Of a stretch of 39,735 nt of DNA, positions 24,128 to 32,722 are shown one piece after another. A program made the position numbers and the translations under genes. The notes beneath the pieces are model-generated. The model saw only the letters and a list, made by a program, of their open reading frames with translations, was not told the DNA's origin and did no database searches. Source of the DNA: Oscillospiraceae bacterium (GTDB lineage Bacteria; Bacillota; Clostridia; Oscillospirales; Ruminococcaceae); the NCBI GenBank assembly GCA_017399625.1, contig JAFQBT010000061.1, positions 1 to 39,735 on the forward strand. Direction: 5' to 3'. The stretch's first letter is position 1. Each line of letters opens with the position of its first letter.

Positions 24128-24901
24128 TTATTTATCGTCCAGCTTCTGCTGTTTCATCCGGCGGAAATAGGAACTCATCTCGTCAGCAAGTCCCGCAAGG
24201 CGATTGAGAAGCTTTGAATAATCCCGGAGCATCTCGTCGTCCTCAAAACCCTTATAAACGATATCGTGGTCGATTTCGCCCCAGCCTTCCTCAAAAAGGG
24301 TGCGTCCCTGGATTTCGATATAATATCCGTGATATTTCACGTTGTAATGGAGGGAGCGGTAGATTCCGTCGGTGACGATTTCGATTTCGTCGGCGTTATA
24401 GATTTTGCTGTCGCCGGCGCGTTTATATGCCTTCGGGGTTTCGGTTATGTAATTATGGTTCGGGTTTTCGTCAAAATCCTCAAGACGGTTTTTAATATAT
24501 TTCGAAGGGTCGTTTTCAAGTCGGCTTGTGATATATCGGTGGAAATGGATCCAGTCCTCGCGATAGAGGAAGAAAACCCTTATGCCGATAAGGTCCGTTA
24601 CGAATTTATAATAGTTAGTATGGTCCAGCTTTGCGAATTTTTCCGGATTTTCCTTCCGCTTGCGGACTATTTTTTCAAGAAGATGTCCCGGTTCCTTTGT
24701 GCGGTAACGGTAGGAATGAATTCCCGCTTTTTCGATATCATAAAGAAATTCGTCGATGAAATCCTTTCCTGCATCGTGGAGCTCCTGCTCGATTTCAAGG
24801 TATTCCTTTTCAATGAGGGCAAGTTCGTCCCAGGAGATATCCGCCTTCAGAAGGTCCGCTTCCGTTAAATTATATGTTTTCAGAAAATCCTGTTTATCCA
24901 T
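24128..24901 (-). CDS. RelA/SpoT-domain protein ((p)ppGpp synthetase-like)
   Basis: A 257-residue protein with one RelA/SpoT nucleotidyltransferase domain, as in small alarmone synthetases, and no HD hydrolase or TGS domain. Visible are the N-terminal YRYRTKEPGHLLEKIVRK (62-79), DLIGIRVFFLYREDW (103-117, carrying the Asp-Leu-x-Gly metal motif), and YRSLHYNVKY followed by EIQGRTLFEEGWGEIDHDI, the synthetase G-loop and end motif. Extra segments around 120-165 set it apart from RelQ/RelP. It starts 48 bases after the metK stop with no terminator between, so it is probably under the same S-box riboswitch. Activity is inferred. Confidence 0.9.
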   Translation of the reverse strand: MDKQDFLKTYNLTEADLLKADISWDELALIEKEYLEIEQELHDAGKDFIDEFLYDIEKAGIHSYRYRTKEPGHLLEKIVRKRKENPEKFAKLDHTNYYKFVTDLIGIRVFFLYREDWIHFHRYITSRLENDPSKYIKNRLEDFDENPNHNYITETPKAYKRAGDSKIYNADEIEIVTDGIYRSLHYNVKYHGYYIEIQGRTLFEEGWGEIDHDIVYKGFEDDEMLRDYSKLLNRLAGLADEMSSYFRRMKQQKLDDK

Positions 24902-24949
24902 AAAGCTTCACTGCTTTCTTTCCGTTGATTGGGTGCGATGGCGGAAAAC

Positions 24950-26131
24950 TCAGGCGAAATATGCTTTGAGTTCTTCGGTCTTGTCGGTTTTCTCCCATGC
25001 AACGCCAAGGTCCTCTCTGCCCATGTGTCCGTAAGCTGCAAGCTGGCGGTAGATGGGTTTTCTGAGGTCAAGAGCCTTGATGATTGCGGCGGGACGAAGG
25101 TCGAATACCTTCTGGACTGCGTCGGAAATTTCCTCGTCGGAATATTTTCCGGTGCCGAAAGTTTCAACCATTACGGAAACGGGATGTGCAACGCCGATGG
25201 CGTATGCAAGCTGGATTTCGCAGCGTTCAGCAAGGTCAGCGGCAACAACGTTCTTTGCAACCCATCTTGCGGCGTATGCGGCGGAACGGTCAACTTTGGT
25301 CGGGTCTTTTCCGGAAAAAGCGCCGCCGCCGTGTCTGGAATAACCGCCGTAGGTATCAACGATGATTTTGCGTCCGGTAAGACCGCTGTCGCCCTGAGGA
25401 CCGCCGACTACAAAACGGCCGGTGGGGTTGATGAAAATCTTGGTGTTTTCATCCATAAGCTCAGCGGGAATAACTGCGTCGATAACGTGTTTTTTGATGT
25501 CCTCGCGGATGGTTTCGAGAGAAACGTCTGCGCTGTGCTGGGAGGAAATTACAACCGCTTCAACACGAACAGGGGTGTTGCCGTCATATTCAATGGTAAC
25601 CTGGCTTTTGCCGTCGGGACGGAGATAGGAAAGGGTTCCGTTTTTGCGGACTTCGGTAAGGCGAAGAGCAAGTTTGTGCGCAAAGCTGATGGGCATGGGC
25701 ATAAGTTCGGGAGTTTCGCGGCATGCAAAACCGAACATCATACCCTGGTCGCCTGCGCCGGTGGTATCTGCGTCGTCTGCGGAACCTTCTTTCTGCTCTT
25801 CAGCGGAGTCAACGCCGAGAGCGATGTCTGCGGACTGGCCGTCAATGGAAGTGATAACTGCGCAGCTGTCGCAGTCAAAACCGTATTTTGCGCGGTCATA
25901 ACCGATTTCGCGAACGGTTTCGCGGACGATTCCTGGGATATCAACGTATGCGTTGGTGGTGATTTCGCCCATTACTGAAACAATGCCGGTGGTGCAGGTG
26001 GTTTCGCATGCAACACGGGAGTTGGGGTCTTTTTCAAGAAGCGCGTCGAGAATAGCGTCGGAAAGCTGGTCACAGATTTTATCGGGATGACCTTCGGTAA
26101 CAGATTCGGAAGTGAAGAAATGTCTGCTCAT
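24950..26131 (-). CDS. metK: S-adenosylmethionine synthetase
   Basis: MetK makes S-adenosylmethionine from methionine and ATP. The 393 residues match the normal length. Motifs: [20 protein letters not shown] at the N-terminus (ATP-binding His and Asp), [12 protein letters not shown] near 118-129, and [19 protein letters not shown] near 258-276. AAAGGAAA lies before the ATG. A SAM-I riboswitch and consensus promoter precede it, so SAM is expected to shut it off by transcription termination. Confidence 0.97.
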   Translation of the reverse strand: MSRHFFTSESVTEGHPDKICDQLSDAILDALLEKDPNSRVACETTCTTGIVSVMGEITTNAYVDIPGIVRETVREIGYDRAKYGFDCDSCAVITSIDGQSADIALGVDSAEEQKEGSADDADTTGAGDQGMMFGFACRETPELMPMPISFAHKLALRLTEVRKNGTLSYLRPDGKSQVTIEYDGNTPVRVEAVVISSQHSADVSLETIREDIKKHVIDAVIPAELMDENTKIFINPTGRFVVGGPQGDSGLTGRKIIVDTYGGYSRHGGGAFSGKDPTKVDRSAAYAARWVAKNVVAADLAERCEIQLAYAIGVAHPVSVMVETFGTGKYSDEEISDAVQKVFDLRPAAIIKALDLRKPIYRQLAAYGHMGREDLGVAWEKTDKTEELKAYFA

Positions 26132-26181
26132 TTTTTTGAATTTCCTTTCTTTTTTTATTTTAAATTCGATATAAAGTCAAC

Positions 26182-26327
26182 AAAAAAGCGCCCGAAGAAC
26201 GGGCGCTTGTTAAGAACAATTTTACCGTTCCTCATCTTTCGGATTTTCTCCGCAGGAATTAGCACCACACACTGAATGCAGGTTGCCGGGCTTCAAAGGG
26301 CCTGTCCCTCAGCCGCTCTTGATAAGG
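26182..26327 (-). promoter_or_regulatory. SAM-I (S-box) riboswitch with terminator
   Basis: Minus strand. P1 is CCTTATC (26327-26321) with GATGAGG (26236-26230). Between them are the conserved AAGAGCGGCTGAGGGAC, GAAGCCCGGCAACC, GGTGCTAATTCC and CCGAAAGATGAGG segments. The expression platform ends in the terminator GCGCCCG-TTCTT-CGGGCGC (26206-26188) followed by six T, just before metK. Confidence 0.96.
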
Positions 26328-26350
26328 CATTATTTGTTTGACGAAATGAT

Positions 26351-26379
26351 ATTTTACACGGTTTAATGCGGTTTGTCAA
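26351..26379 (-). promoter_or_regulatory. Promoter of the metK operon
   Basis: Minus strand perfect TTGACA (26379-26374), 17-bp spacer, TAAAAT (26356-26351). Confidence 0.85.
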
Positions 26380-26406
26380 TAGAAATATAAAAGATTTTTT
26401 ATGATA

Positions 26407-26435
26407 TTGCAATTTCCTTTTCCGGAAATTATAAT
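26407..26435 (+). promoter_or_regulatory. Promoter of the EEP-family gene
   Basis: TTGCAA (26407-26412), 17-bp spacer, perfect TATAAT (26430-26435). Confidence 0.78.
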
Positions 26436-26467
26436 AGAGTCAGATAATATTGCGGGGAGATGAGAAA

Positions 26468-27541
26468 ATGTCAAAGGGAATCAAAACGGTGCTCAAAATT
26501 TTCGGCGTGCTCGTGGGTGCGGTGCTCATCTTTGCGGTTGGTTTCATCGGCTGGCTGACCATAACGGAATTTAAGCCGGAACCGGAAAAAACCGTTCCGG
26601 TTGAAATAAACGAATGCCTTGAACCGAAAAAAGACGTGCTCGGCGAAAAAATCCGCGTGCTCACTTTCAACATCGGTTACGGCAACCTCGGCAAGGAATC
26701 GGATTTCTTCATGGACGGCGGCAAAAATGTCCGCAACGGCGATAAGGAACTGGTGCTCAGAAATCTTGAAGGCGTGCTCAATGAAGTTAAAAGCGCCGAT
26801 GCTGATATAATCCTCCTCCAGGAAGTTGACCGCGGTTCGGCAAGAAGTTTCAAAACAGCTCAGTTTAAAACAATAAAAGAGGAAATGGAAGGTTTCCGTG
26901 CTGCATGGGCGGCAAACTATATCTGCGATTTTGTGCCGTTCCCATGGCCGCCCATCGGAAAAGTCAACAGCGGAATCGTCACCCTTTCCGAACTTGAAAT
27001 GACTGTCGGAAACAGAATTTCCCTTCCTTGTCCGTTCAAATGGCCGGTTTCCGCCGCAAACCTCAAGCGCTGCCTCCTCGTTACCTATACCGATATTGAA
27101 GGAACGGACAAGCAGCTTGTTACCGTCAACCTCCATCTTGAAGCCTATGATGACGGCGAAGGCAAAATTGCCCAGACGAAGATGCTCTGGGAAGTGCTCG
27201 AATCCGAATACGCAAAAGGAAATTACGTAATCGCCGGCGGGGATTTCAACCAGACTTTTCCCGGTGCGGTGGGCAAATATCAGCTTAAAGACCCGGATTT
27301 CTGGACTCCGGGAGTACTTTCGGAAGAAGATGTTCCGGAAGGCTGGAGTTATGTTTTCGATGATTCCGTTCCAACCTGCCGCCTTCTCAACAAGCCTTAT
27401 GATAAGGAATCCGCCCAGCATTACGTTATCGACGGATTCATAATTTCGCCGAACGTGGAACTTGTTTCCGTTGAAACGGTTGATGCCGGATTTGAATTTT
27501 CCGACCACAACCCGGTGCTCATGGAGATTGTTCTGAAATAA
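26468..27541 (+). CDS. Endonuclease/exonuclease/phosphatase-family membrane protein
   Basis: A 357-residue protein with one N-terminal membrane helix (about 8-28) and an EEP fold outside or attached to the membrane. Signature segments are VLTFNIGYGN, IILLQEVD (metal Glu), VNLHLEAYDDG, VIAGGDFNQT (catalytic Asp-x-Asn) and the final FEFSDHNPVLMEI (catalytic Asp-His). The family includes sphingomyelinase-like and inositol phosphatase-like enzymes as well as nucleases, so the substrate is open. ATG 26468 has GGGGAG eight bases upstream. Monocistronic. Confidence 0.9.
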   Translation: MSKGIKTVLKIFGVLVGAVLIFAVGFIGWLTITEFKPEPEKTVPVEINECLEPKKDVLGEKIRVLTFNIGYGNLGKESDFFMDGGKNVRNGDKELVLRNLEGVLNEVKSADADIILLQEVDRGSARSFKTAQFKTIKEEMEGFRAAWAANYICDFVPFPWPPIGKVNSGIVTLSELEMTVGNRISLPCPFKWPVSAANLKRCLLVTYTDIEGTDKQLVTVNLHLEAYDDGEGKIAQTKMLWEVLESEYAKGNYVIAGGDFNQTFPGAVGKYQLKDPDFWTPGVLSEEDVPEGWSYVFDDSVPTCRLLNKPYDKESAQHYVIDGFIISPNVELVSVETVDAGFEFSDHNPVLMEIVLK

Positions 27542-27547
27542 AAAAAG

Positions 27548-27571
27548 GTGTGCCGCAAGGCACACTTTTTT
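27548..27571. terminator. Bidirectional terminator between the EEP-family gene and dinB
   Basis: GTGTGCC-GCAA-GGCACAC with A- and T-runs on the two sides; the dinB stop codon lies just at its right edge. Confidence 0.88.
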
Positions 27572-28808
27572 ATTTTTTATTGTTTTCCATCTGCGCTTTG
27601 TATTTTTTGCCGACGTCAAGATTTGAATTGTAATTCGAAGCCCGGACAACAGTTGCGGAACCGAATTTGCTCCGGATCTCGTCCATCGCTTTATCAAGGC
27701 GGCGTTCCTTTTCCTTGTTTTCGGTGGGGAAGAAGGAAAGCTGGGCGCAGTCCTCGTCCGTGATCTGCGTAAGTGAAATTCCAAGAAGCCGGAGCGGCGT
27801 TCTTTTATCCCAGAGTTCGGAAAAAAGCCGCTTGCTCACGGAATAAATCTCCGAAGTGATGTCCGTCGGTTCGGAAAGAGTGTGCTGGTGGGAATGATTT
27901 TTAAAATCGTTTCCGCGGATTGTGACCCCAACGCAGAAGGCCTTTTTTTCGTCCGCACGCATTCTTGCGGAAACGCTGTCCGCAAGGGCAAGAAGAATTT
28001 TAAAAGCCGCTTCTTTTGTGACAACGTCCTCCTCAAGGGTCGTGGAAATGCTGTAACCCTTTGCCTCCTCCGGTTCTTCAAGAACCGGGGAAGGGTCGAT
28101 TCCGTTGGCATAATCGTGTATCTGTTTTCCGATTTTATCGCCGATAAGCGCCTGTACGCTCTTCAAATCGAGCCTTGCAAGGTCGCCGATGGTTTTTATT
28201 CCGGCGCTTTCAAGATGCTCGGCGGTGGAATGTCCGATGCTGAAAAGTTCTCCCACCGGAAGGGGCCACATTTTCTGCGGAATTTCATCCCGGAAAAGGG
28301 TGTGGACCTTGTTCGGTTTTTCAAAATCGCTTGCCATTTTCGCAAGAATCTTGCAGGGACCGATGCCGACGTTTACGGTAAAGCCCAGCTCCCGGTAAAT
28401 TCTGTCCTTGATTTCATGGGCAGTAGCAACCGGATCCGGAAAAAGCATATCCATCCCGGTCATATCAAGGAAGCATTCGTCGATGGAATATTTTTCAACA
28501 ACCGGGGTGTATTCCCGGCAGATATCCATAAAAGCCTTCGAGCATTTTACATAAAGGCGGAAGTCCGGCTTTGCAAGATAAAGCTCCGGGCATTTCCGAA
28601 GAGCCATTCCGACAGGTTCGCCGGTTTTGATTCCGAATTTTTTCGCGGGAATGGATTTTGCAAGGATGACCCCGGTGCGTTTTTCTCTGTCACCGCCGAT
28701 GGCGGAAGGAATAAGCCGGATGTCGTCTTCGCCGTTTTTAACTCTTCTGGCGGCTTCCCAGGAAAGAAAAGCGCTGTTTACGTCGATATGAAAAATAATT
28801 CTTTCCAA
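27570..28808 (-). CDS. dinB: DNA polymerase IV (Y family)
   Basis: A translesion DNA polymerase of 412 residues. Motifs are HIDVNSAFLSWEA (first catalytic Asp; less usual than the DCDAFFA-type), YSIDECFLDMTGMD (catalytic Asp-Glu), VGIGPCKILAKMAS and a helix-hairpin-helix region around 180-210. The segment AQLSFFP near the C-terminus is a beta-clamp binding motif. The start is a TTG: the one at 28808 has AAGGGGG about nine bases upstream, while the TTG at 28814 lies too close. The DVNSAFLSWEA form is typical of a clostridial Pol IV subgroup. No LexA box is recognised upstream. Confidence 0.92.
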   Translation of the reverse strand: MERIIFHIDVNSAFLSWEAARRVKNGEDDIRLIPSAIGGDREKRTGVILAKSIPAKKFGIKTGEPVGMALRKCPELYLAKPDFRLYVKCSKAFMDICREYTPVVEKYSIDECFLDMTGMDMLFPDPVATAHEIKDRIYRELGFTVNVGIGPCKILAKMASDFEKPNKVHTLFRDEIPQKMWPLPVGELFSIGHSTAEHLESAGIKTIGDLARLDLKSVQALIGDKIGKQIHDYANGIDPSPVLEEPEEAKGYSISTTLEEDVVTKEAAFKILLALADSVSARMRADEKKAFCVGVTIRGNDFKNHSHQHTLSEPTDITSEIYSVSKRLFSELWDKRTPLRLLGISLTQITDEDCAQLSFFPTENKEKERRLDKAMDEIRSKFGSATVVRASNYNSNLDVGKKYKAQMENNKK

Positions 28809-28941
28809 AAGCAAAGCCCCCTTTTTTGATATATTTTAATTATACAATAATGAGATGCTTTGCCGCAAGTACCCTATTGACAAAAAACCTTTCCGGGCGC
28901 AAAATGTATATTGTATATTCTGAAAAGAAAGCGGGTGCATT

Positions 28942-29667
28942 ATGCCCGGAACAGGAACAATAATAAACGTCGCCGCGATAATAATCGGCGGAATCTTCGG
29001 AATGCTTTTCGGAAAAGCTCTTTCCGAAAGGCACCAGGACACCCTTTCAAAAGCCTGCGGAATCTGTGTGCTCTTCCTTGGAATTGCGGGCACACTTGAA
29101 GGAATGCTTGCGGTAAACGGAAATTCGGTTAAAAGCGGCGGAACAATGCTGATAATCGCCTGCCTTGCTCTCGGTGCGCTGATCGGCGAAACGGTTAACC
29201 TTGAGGATAAATTCGAAGCCTTCGGCGAATGGCTGAAAATCAGAACCGGCAACGCGAAGGATAAAAAATTCGTCGAAGGGTTTGTAACCGCTTCGCTGAC
29301 GGTCTGTATCGGCGCAATGGCAATAGTTGGCGCAATCGAAGACGGAATCCTCGGGGATTATTCGATTCTTGTGACTAAAGCGATACTCGACCTTATCATA
29401 ATAATGGTGATGACCTGCTCCATGGGAAAAGGCTGCGCTTTTTCCGCAATTCCTGTTGCAATCCTGCAGGGAGGAGTGACCGCTCTTTCCTCGCTTATAA
29501 AACCCATCATGACGGCAGAAGCCCTCGGAAATCTTTCGATGATAGGCTCGATTCTGATTTTCTGCGTCGGAATAAACCTTGTCTGGGGAAGAAAAATCCG
29601 GGTTGCAAACCTTCTTCCGGCAATCGTTCTTGCGGTTGCGGCGGCTTTTCTGCCATTTGAACTGTAA
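28942..29667 (+). CDS. DUF554 family membrane protein
   Basis: A 241-residue membrane protein with about seven hydrophobic segments, matching DUF554 (B. subtilis YdfK type): MPGTGTIINVAAIIIGGIFG at the start, LGALIGETVNLEDKFEAFG near 77-95 and FVEGFVTASLTVCIGAMAIVG in the middle. Function unknown; transport is often supposed. GCGGGTG lies before the ATG. A TTGACA occurs at 28877 but no -10 sits at the right distance. Confidence 0.9.
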   Translation: MPGTGTIINVAAIIIGGIFGMLFGKALSERHQDTLSKACGICVLFLGIAGTLEGMLAVNGNSVKSGGTMLIIACLALGALIGETVNLEDKFEAFGEWLKIRTGNAKDKKFVEGFVTASLTVCIGAMAIVGAIEDGILGDYSILVTKAILDLIIIMVMTCSMGKGCAFSAIPVAILQGGVTALSSLIKPIMTAEALGNLSMIGSILIFCVGINLVWGRKIRVANLLPAIVLAVAAAFLPFEL

Positions 29668-29690
29668 TTAATTCCAAGGAGGATTTTTAT

Positions 29691-30251
29691 ATGAGAAAAA
29701 ATTTCGGCGCAAAACCGATGGTCTATCCGATGCCGGTTTTTATTCTTGCGGCTTATGACGAAAACGGAGTTCCCTGCGCGATGAATGCCGCCTGGGGCGG
29801 AATTTCCGATTCCGACGAAATCAGCATGTGCATCAGCGCAGGACACAAAACCACGAAGAACATTCTTGCAACAAAAGCATTTACCGTAAGCATGGCGGAT
29901 GCGGCGCACGTTGTGGAATGCGATTACGTGGGCGTTGAATCCGGCAACAAAGTTCCGGATAAATTTGAAAGAGCGGGTTTCCATGCGGTAAAATCCGAAT
30001 TTGTCAACGCGCCCCTTATCGAGGAACTTCCCATGGCGGTGGAATGCGAGCTCACAGGCTATGACCCGGAAACCGGAAGAATGGTCGGAAAAATCCTCAA
30101 CGTTTCCGCGGACGAAAAAATCCTTGATGAAAACGGAAAAATCGACGTTGCAAAGCTCCGCCCCATCACCTATGACCCCTGCAATCACAAATACATCGTC
30201 CTCGGCGAAGTTGTGGGAAGCGCCTTCAGCGACGGAAACAAACTTAAATAA
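29691..30251 (+). CDS. Flavin reductase-like domain protein
   Basis: A 186-residue protein of the FMN-binding flavin reductase-like (split barrel) group. It shows the family opening PMPVFILAAYDENGVPCAMN, then AWGGISDSDEISMCIS, the flavin-site HKTTKNILATKAFTVSM and the C-terminal YIVLGEVVG. Members reduce free flavins or bind FMN in electron carriers. AAGGAGGA lies seven bases before the ATG. It follows the DUF554 gene by 23 bases and may be co-transcribed with it. A link to the flavin-based Rnf locus is only thematic. Confidence 0.88.
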   Translation: MRKNFGAKPMVYPMPVFILAAYDENGVPCAMNAAWGGISDSDEISMCISAGHKTTKNILATKAFTVSMADAAHVVECDYVGVESGNKVPDKFERAGFHAVKSEFVNAPLIEELPMAVECELTGYDPETGRMVGKILNVSADEKILDENGKIDVAKLRPITYDPCNHKYIVLGEVVGSAFSDGNKLK

Positions 30252-30255
30252 AAGA

Positions 30256-30285
30256 AGGAGCTGTCATAAAAATATGACGGCTCCT
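30256..30285 (+). terminator. Hairpin after the flavin reductase-like gene
   Basis: AGGAGCTGTCATA pairs with TATGACGGCTCCT (one G-U) across a short A-loop; the T-run is weak (GCTAATTTTATAACTTTT). Positions 30290-30404 beyond it hold nothing I recognise. Confidence 0.6.
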
Positions 30286-30404
30286 GCTAATTTTATAACT
30301 TTTCTTGGTGGCTCCGTTTTCAGAAACGGTCGAAAGACGATTCAGGTTATTGTAACTTTAATTATAATATATAACTTTACATACATAAAAACAAGAGGTT
30401 TTGT

Positions 30405-30588
30405 GAAAAAGTGAAATATCCGGCATTCGCCGGATGTGAAATAATGACCTTCGGTCATTGTGAAAATTTCCGCCTTGCGGAAAGTGAAATGAAATAAATC
30501 CCCTGGACGCCCGCAGGCATTTCACATGGCAAAGCCATATTTCACGCGCGAAGCGCATTTCACAAATCCCGCAAGGGATTTATTTCGT
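30405..30588. repeat. GTGAAA/TTTCAC multi-hairpin element (cloverleaf-like)
   Basis: Four GTGAAA motifs (30411, 30436, 30460, 30484) separated by three different hairpins (ATCCGGCATTCGCCGGAT, AATGACCTTCGGTCATT, TTTCCGCCTTGCGGAAA). Then come three inverted TTTCAC motifs (30520, 30540, 30558) separated by hairpins ATGGCAAAGCCAT and GCGCGAAGCGC. GAAATAAATCCC (30491-30502) pairs with GGGATTTATTTC (30575-30586) and closes a branched structure. Spacing is 24-25 bp, but hairpin sequences differ and there is no CRISPR spacer logic. It lies next to tRNA-Ala. Confidence 0.8.
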
Positions 30589-30590
30589 TG

Positions 30591-30630
30591 AAAAGAAAAG
30601 ACCTTTGCCCAAACGGACAAAGGTCTTTTC
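30591..30630 (-). terminator. Terminator of tRNA-Ala
   Basis: A perfect 13-bp stem GAAAAGACCTTTG/CAAAGGTCTTTTC (30595-30630) directly after the tRNA on the minus strand, followed there by TTTTC. Confidence 0.8.
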
Positions 30631-30635
30631 TTTTC

Positions 30636-30711
30636 TGGTGGAGACGGCCGGACTTGAACCGGTTACCTCGACAATGCGAATGTCGCGCTCTCCCAGGTGA
30701 GCTACGCCCCC
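30636..30711 (-). tRNA. tRNA-Ala (CGC)
   Basis: A 76-nt cloverleaf on the minus strand: acceptor GGGGGCG/CGTCTCC including the G3-U70 alanine identity pair, anticodon arm CGACA-TTCGCAT-TGTCG with anticodon CGC, T-arm CCGGTTCAAGTCCGG, encoded CCA. Confidence 0.95.
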
Positions 30712-30784
30712 GTAACAGAAGTTATTGTATCACAAACAAAATCTTTTTACAAGTAAAATTTTGCCGATTTGTTAAATAAAGATG

Positions 30785-30813
30785 TTTTCAAAAGCATAAA
30801 ATTATGGTAAAAT
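30785..30813 (+). promoter_or_regulatory. Promoter of the small membrane protein gene
   Basis: TTTTCA (30785-30790), 17-bp spacer, TAAAAT (30808-30813) preceded by TGG (extended -10). Confidence 0.55.
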
Positions 30814-30852
30814 AAAGGTACAGAATATTGAAAAAAGAGGTGACCGCTTTTT

Positions 30853-31149
30853 ATGAACGAATTTATGATGTTTCTTCCGCTTGTTGTTGTGCTGATAATC
30901 GGATTTGCGGCGGCGCCGCTTATCAATATGTTCAAAAACACCTTCGGCGATTCCGAAACCCCGAAAAGCGGTTCAAAGGACGCAAAATACAGCCGCCAGG
31001 TCCACCAGATGCATATAAAGGATGCCGAAGGCGAACGCAAACACCGCCTTGACCAGCTCAAAAGCCTTTATCAGGCGGGAATGATGGAAAAGGACGAGTA
31101 TCTTGAGCGGATCGAAGCCGTCGAAGCGGATTACCGGGGCAGATACTGA
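30853..31149 (+). CDS. Small membrane protein with SHOCT-like C-terminus (98 aa)
   Basis: One N-terminal membrane helix (about 5-24) is followed by a charged linker. The C-terminal segment RLDQLKSLYQAGMMEKDEYL (64-83) has the SHOCT-domain pattern (Leu-x-x-Leu-x-x-Gly-hydrophobic-hydrophobic-x-x-Glu-Glu/Asp-Tyr/Phe), found at the end of many small membrane proteins and of unknown role. AGAGGTG lies upstream of the ATG. Its own promoter and terminator indicate a single-gene unit. Confidence 0.75.
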   Translation: MNEFMMFLPLVVVLIIGFAAAPLINMFKNTFGDSETPKSGSKDAKYSRQVHQMHIKDAEGERKHRLDQLKSLYQAGMMEKDEYLERIEAVEADYRGRY

Positions 31150-31165
31150 TTTTAAAAAAAGCAAA

Positions 31166-31197
31166 GCCGCCCTTTGCGGGCGGCATTATTTTATATT
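31166..31197 (+). terminator. Hairpin terminator after the SHOCT-like gene
   Basis: GCCGCCC-TTTGC-GGGCGGC (31166-31184), then ATTATTTTATATT; the T-run is interrupted, so it may be leaky into the CDF gene. Confidence 0.7.
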
Positions 31198-31214
31198 ATG
31201 GGGAGGGGATTTTT

Positions 31215-32396
31215 TTGATAAAACTCCTTGCAAAGCTGTATATAAAAGACAGCGAAAATTATTCCGACGGAAAGGTCCGTTCCGCCTATGGCTATCTTTG
31301 CGGAATTGTCGGAATCGTGATAAATGTTCTTCTTTTTGCCGGAAAATTCATCGCCGGTTTCATAAGCGGTTCCGTCGCAGTAACGGCGGATGCTTTCAAC
31401 AACCTTTCGGACGCGGGTTCTTCGGTAATAAGCCTTATCGGCTTCCGCCTTGCTTCACAAAAACCCGACCCGGAGCATCCCTTCGGTCACGGAAGATTTG
31501 AATATATCGCAAGCTTTATCATCTCCATGGTCATCATCATGATGGGTTTTGAGCTCGGAAAGGATTCCGTAGGAAAAATCGTCGCTCCGGAGGAGGTGGA
31601 ATATTCCGCCCTCACCTTTGCGGTGCTCGGAATTTCCATCCTTGCGAAATTCTATATGTTCATCTATAACCGCTCCGTCGGAAAGAAAATCGATTCCGCA
31701 ACCCTTAAGGCAACGGCAACTGACAGCATTTCCGATACGGTTTCCACCTTTGCGGTACTTCTTTCCGCGGTGCTCACCGTGAGCACCGGAATCGTCATCG
31801 ACGGCTGGGTCGGTCTTGCTGTTGCGGGATTCGTTATGTTTGCGGGAATTTCCTCCGCGAAGGAGACCATAGATTCCCTTCTCGGAACCCCGCCGGACGA
31901 GGAATTCTGCAAAAAGGTGGAGGATATAGTCCTTTCCCACGACGGAATGATAGGAATCCACGATATGATAGTCCATAACTACGGTCCGGGAAGGGTTTTT
32001 ATCTCCCTCCATGCGGAAGTTCCTTCCGACGGAAACTTTGTTGATATTCACGATACCATCGATAACATCGAGCACGACATCATGCGGGAAACCGGTTGCC
32101 TTGCAACCATCCACATGGATCCGGTGGACGTCCGGGATGAACTCACAAACCGGATGAAGGCGAAGGTCGGCGAAATAATCGCCGGAATCGATAAGGTCAT
32201 AACATTCCATGATTTCAGAATGGTAAGCGGACCCACCCACACAAACGTGATTTTCGATATCGTCGTGCCTTATAATTATAAATACAGCGACGAGGAAATC
32301 GTTTCGATAATCGCAAACAAAATCCACGAATCGGACGAAAAATTCTTCGCGGTAATCGACGTTGATAAAGATTTTACCGCACATCAGCATGCATAA
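31215..32396 (+). CDS. Cation diffusion facilitator (CDF) transporter
   Basis: A 393-residue metal-cation/proton antiporter, exporting Mn2+, Zn2+ or Fe2+ in this family. Six hydrophobic segments lie between about 25 and 220. Metal-site motifs are VTADAFNNLSDAGSS (helix 2) and KATATDSISDTVSTF (helix 5), the Asp-Asp type often linked with Mn2+. HPFGHGRFEYIAS precedes helix 3. The cytosolic dimerisation domain is long, with an extra second part ending in His-x-His (HQHA). The start is a TTG with GGGAGGGGA upstream. Substrate inferred only. Confidence 0.92.
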   Translation: MIKLLAKLYIKDSENYSDGKVRSAYGYLCGIVGIVINVLLFAGKFIAGFISGSVAVTADAFNNLSDAGSSVISLIGFRLASQKPDPEHPFGHGRFEYIASFIISMVIIMMGFELGKDSVGKIVAPEEVEYSALTFAVLGISILAKFYMFIYNRSVGKKIDSATLKATATDSISDTVSTFAVLLSAVLTVSTGIVIDGWVGLAVAGFVMFAGISSAKETIDSLLGTPPDEEFCKKVEDIVLSHDGMIGIHDMIVHNYGPGRVFISLHAEVPSDGNFVDIHDTIDNIEHDIMRETGCLATIHMDPVDVRDELTNRMKAKVGEIIAGIDKVITFHDFRMVSGPTHTNVIFDIVVPYNYKYSDEEIVSIIANKIHESDEKFFAVIDVDKDFTAHQHA

Positions 32397-32397
32397 A

Positions 32398-32434
32398 AAG
32401 CAAGCCTTTGCAATTTGCAAAGGCTTGCTTTTTT
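32398..32434 (+). terminator. Terminator of the CDF gene
   Basis: GCAAGCCTTTGCAA pairs with TTGCAAAGGCTTGC (32400-32428), then six T. Confidence 0.9.
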
Positions 32435-32455
32435 GTTGCCTTCAGGCTTAACAAA

Positions 32456-32717
32456 ACCCCTGGTTCTGCCAGGGGTCAATAAAAAGCCTTGGCATAAAAA
32501 TTCCTGTATTTTCGGAAATGGTTTGGCGGTCGCAAAACTGAAAAAACAAGAGATTTTTATAAAAATTATAGACCAACTGCATTTTTGCAATTGGCGAATG
32601 TTACCGGTTTACCGGTAGCAGGGCAAGCGATGCAATGGTAATATTCAGTATCCCTTCGAGGGGTCAGCAAGTACTGACCCTTTTAGAGTCTGAGCAAACC
32701 ACCAGTTTACCGGTGGT
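32456..32717. repeat. Gene-free region with stacked palindromes (possible REP or IS remnant)
   Basis: Contains ACCCCTGG/CCAGGGGT (32456-32476), two ACCGGT palindromes near 32605-32618, GGGTCAG/CTGACCC followed by TTTT (32661-32684), and ACCACC/GGTGGT followed by TATGAT (32698-32721). The last hairpin with its TATGAT flank recurs at 35426. No ORF of note. Confidence 0.55.
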
Positions 32718-32722
32718 TATGA

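Noticed and set aside
30405-30588. CRISPR-like array (GTGAAA repeats at 24-25 bp)
   Set aside because: The repeat is only six bases, the units between are palindromes rather than spacers, and the repeat inverts half-way.
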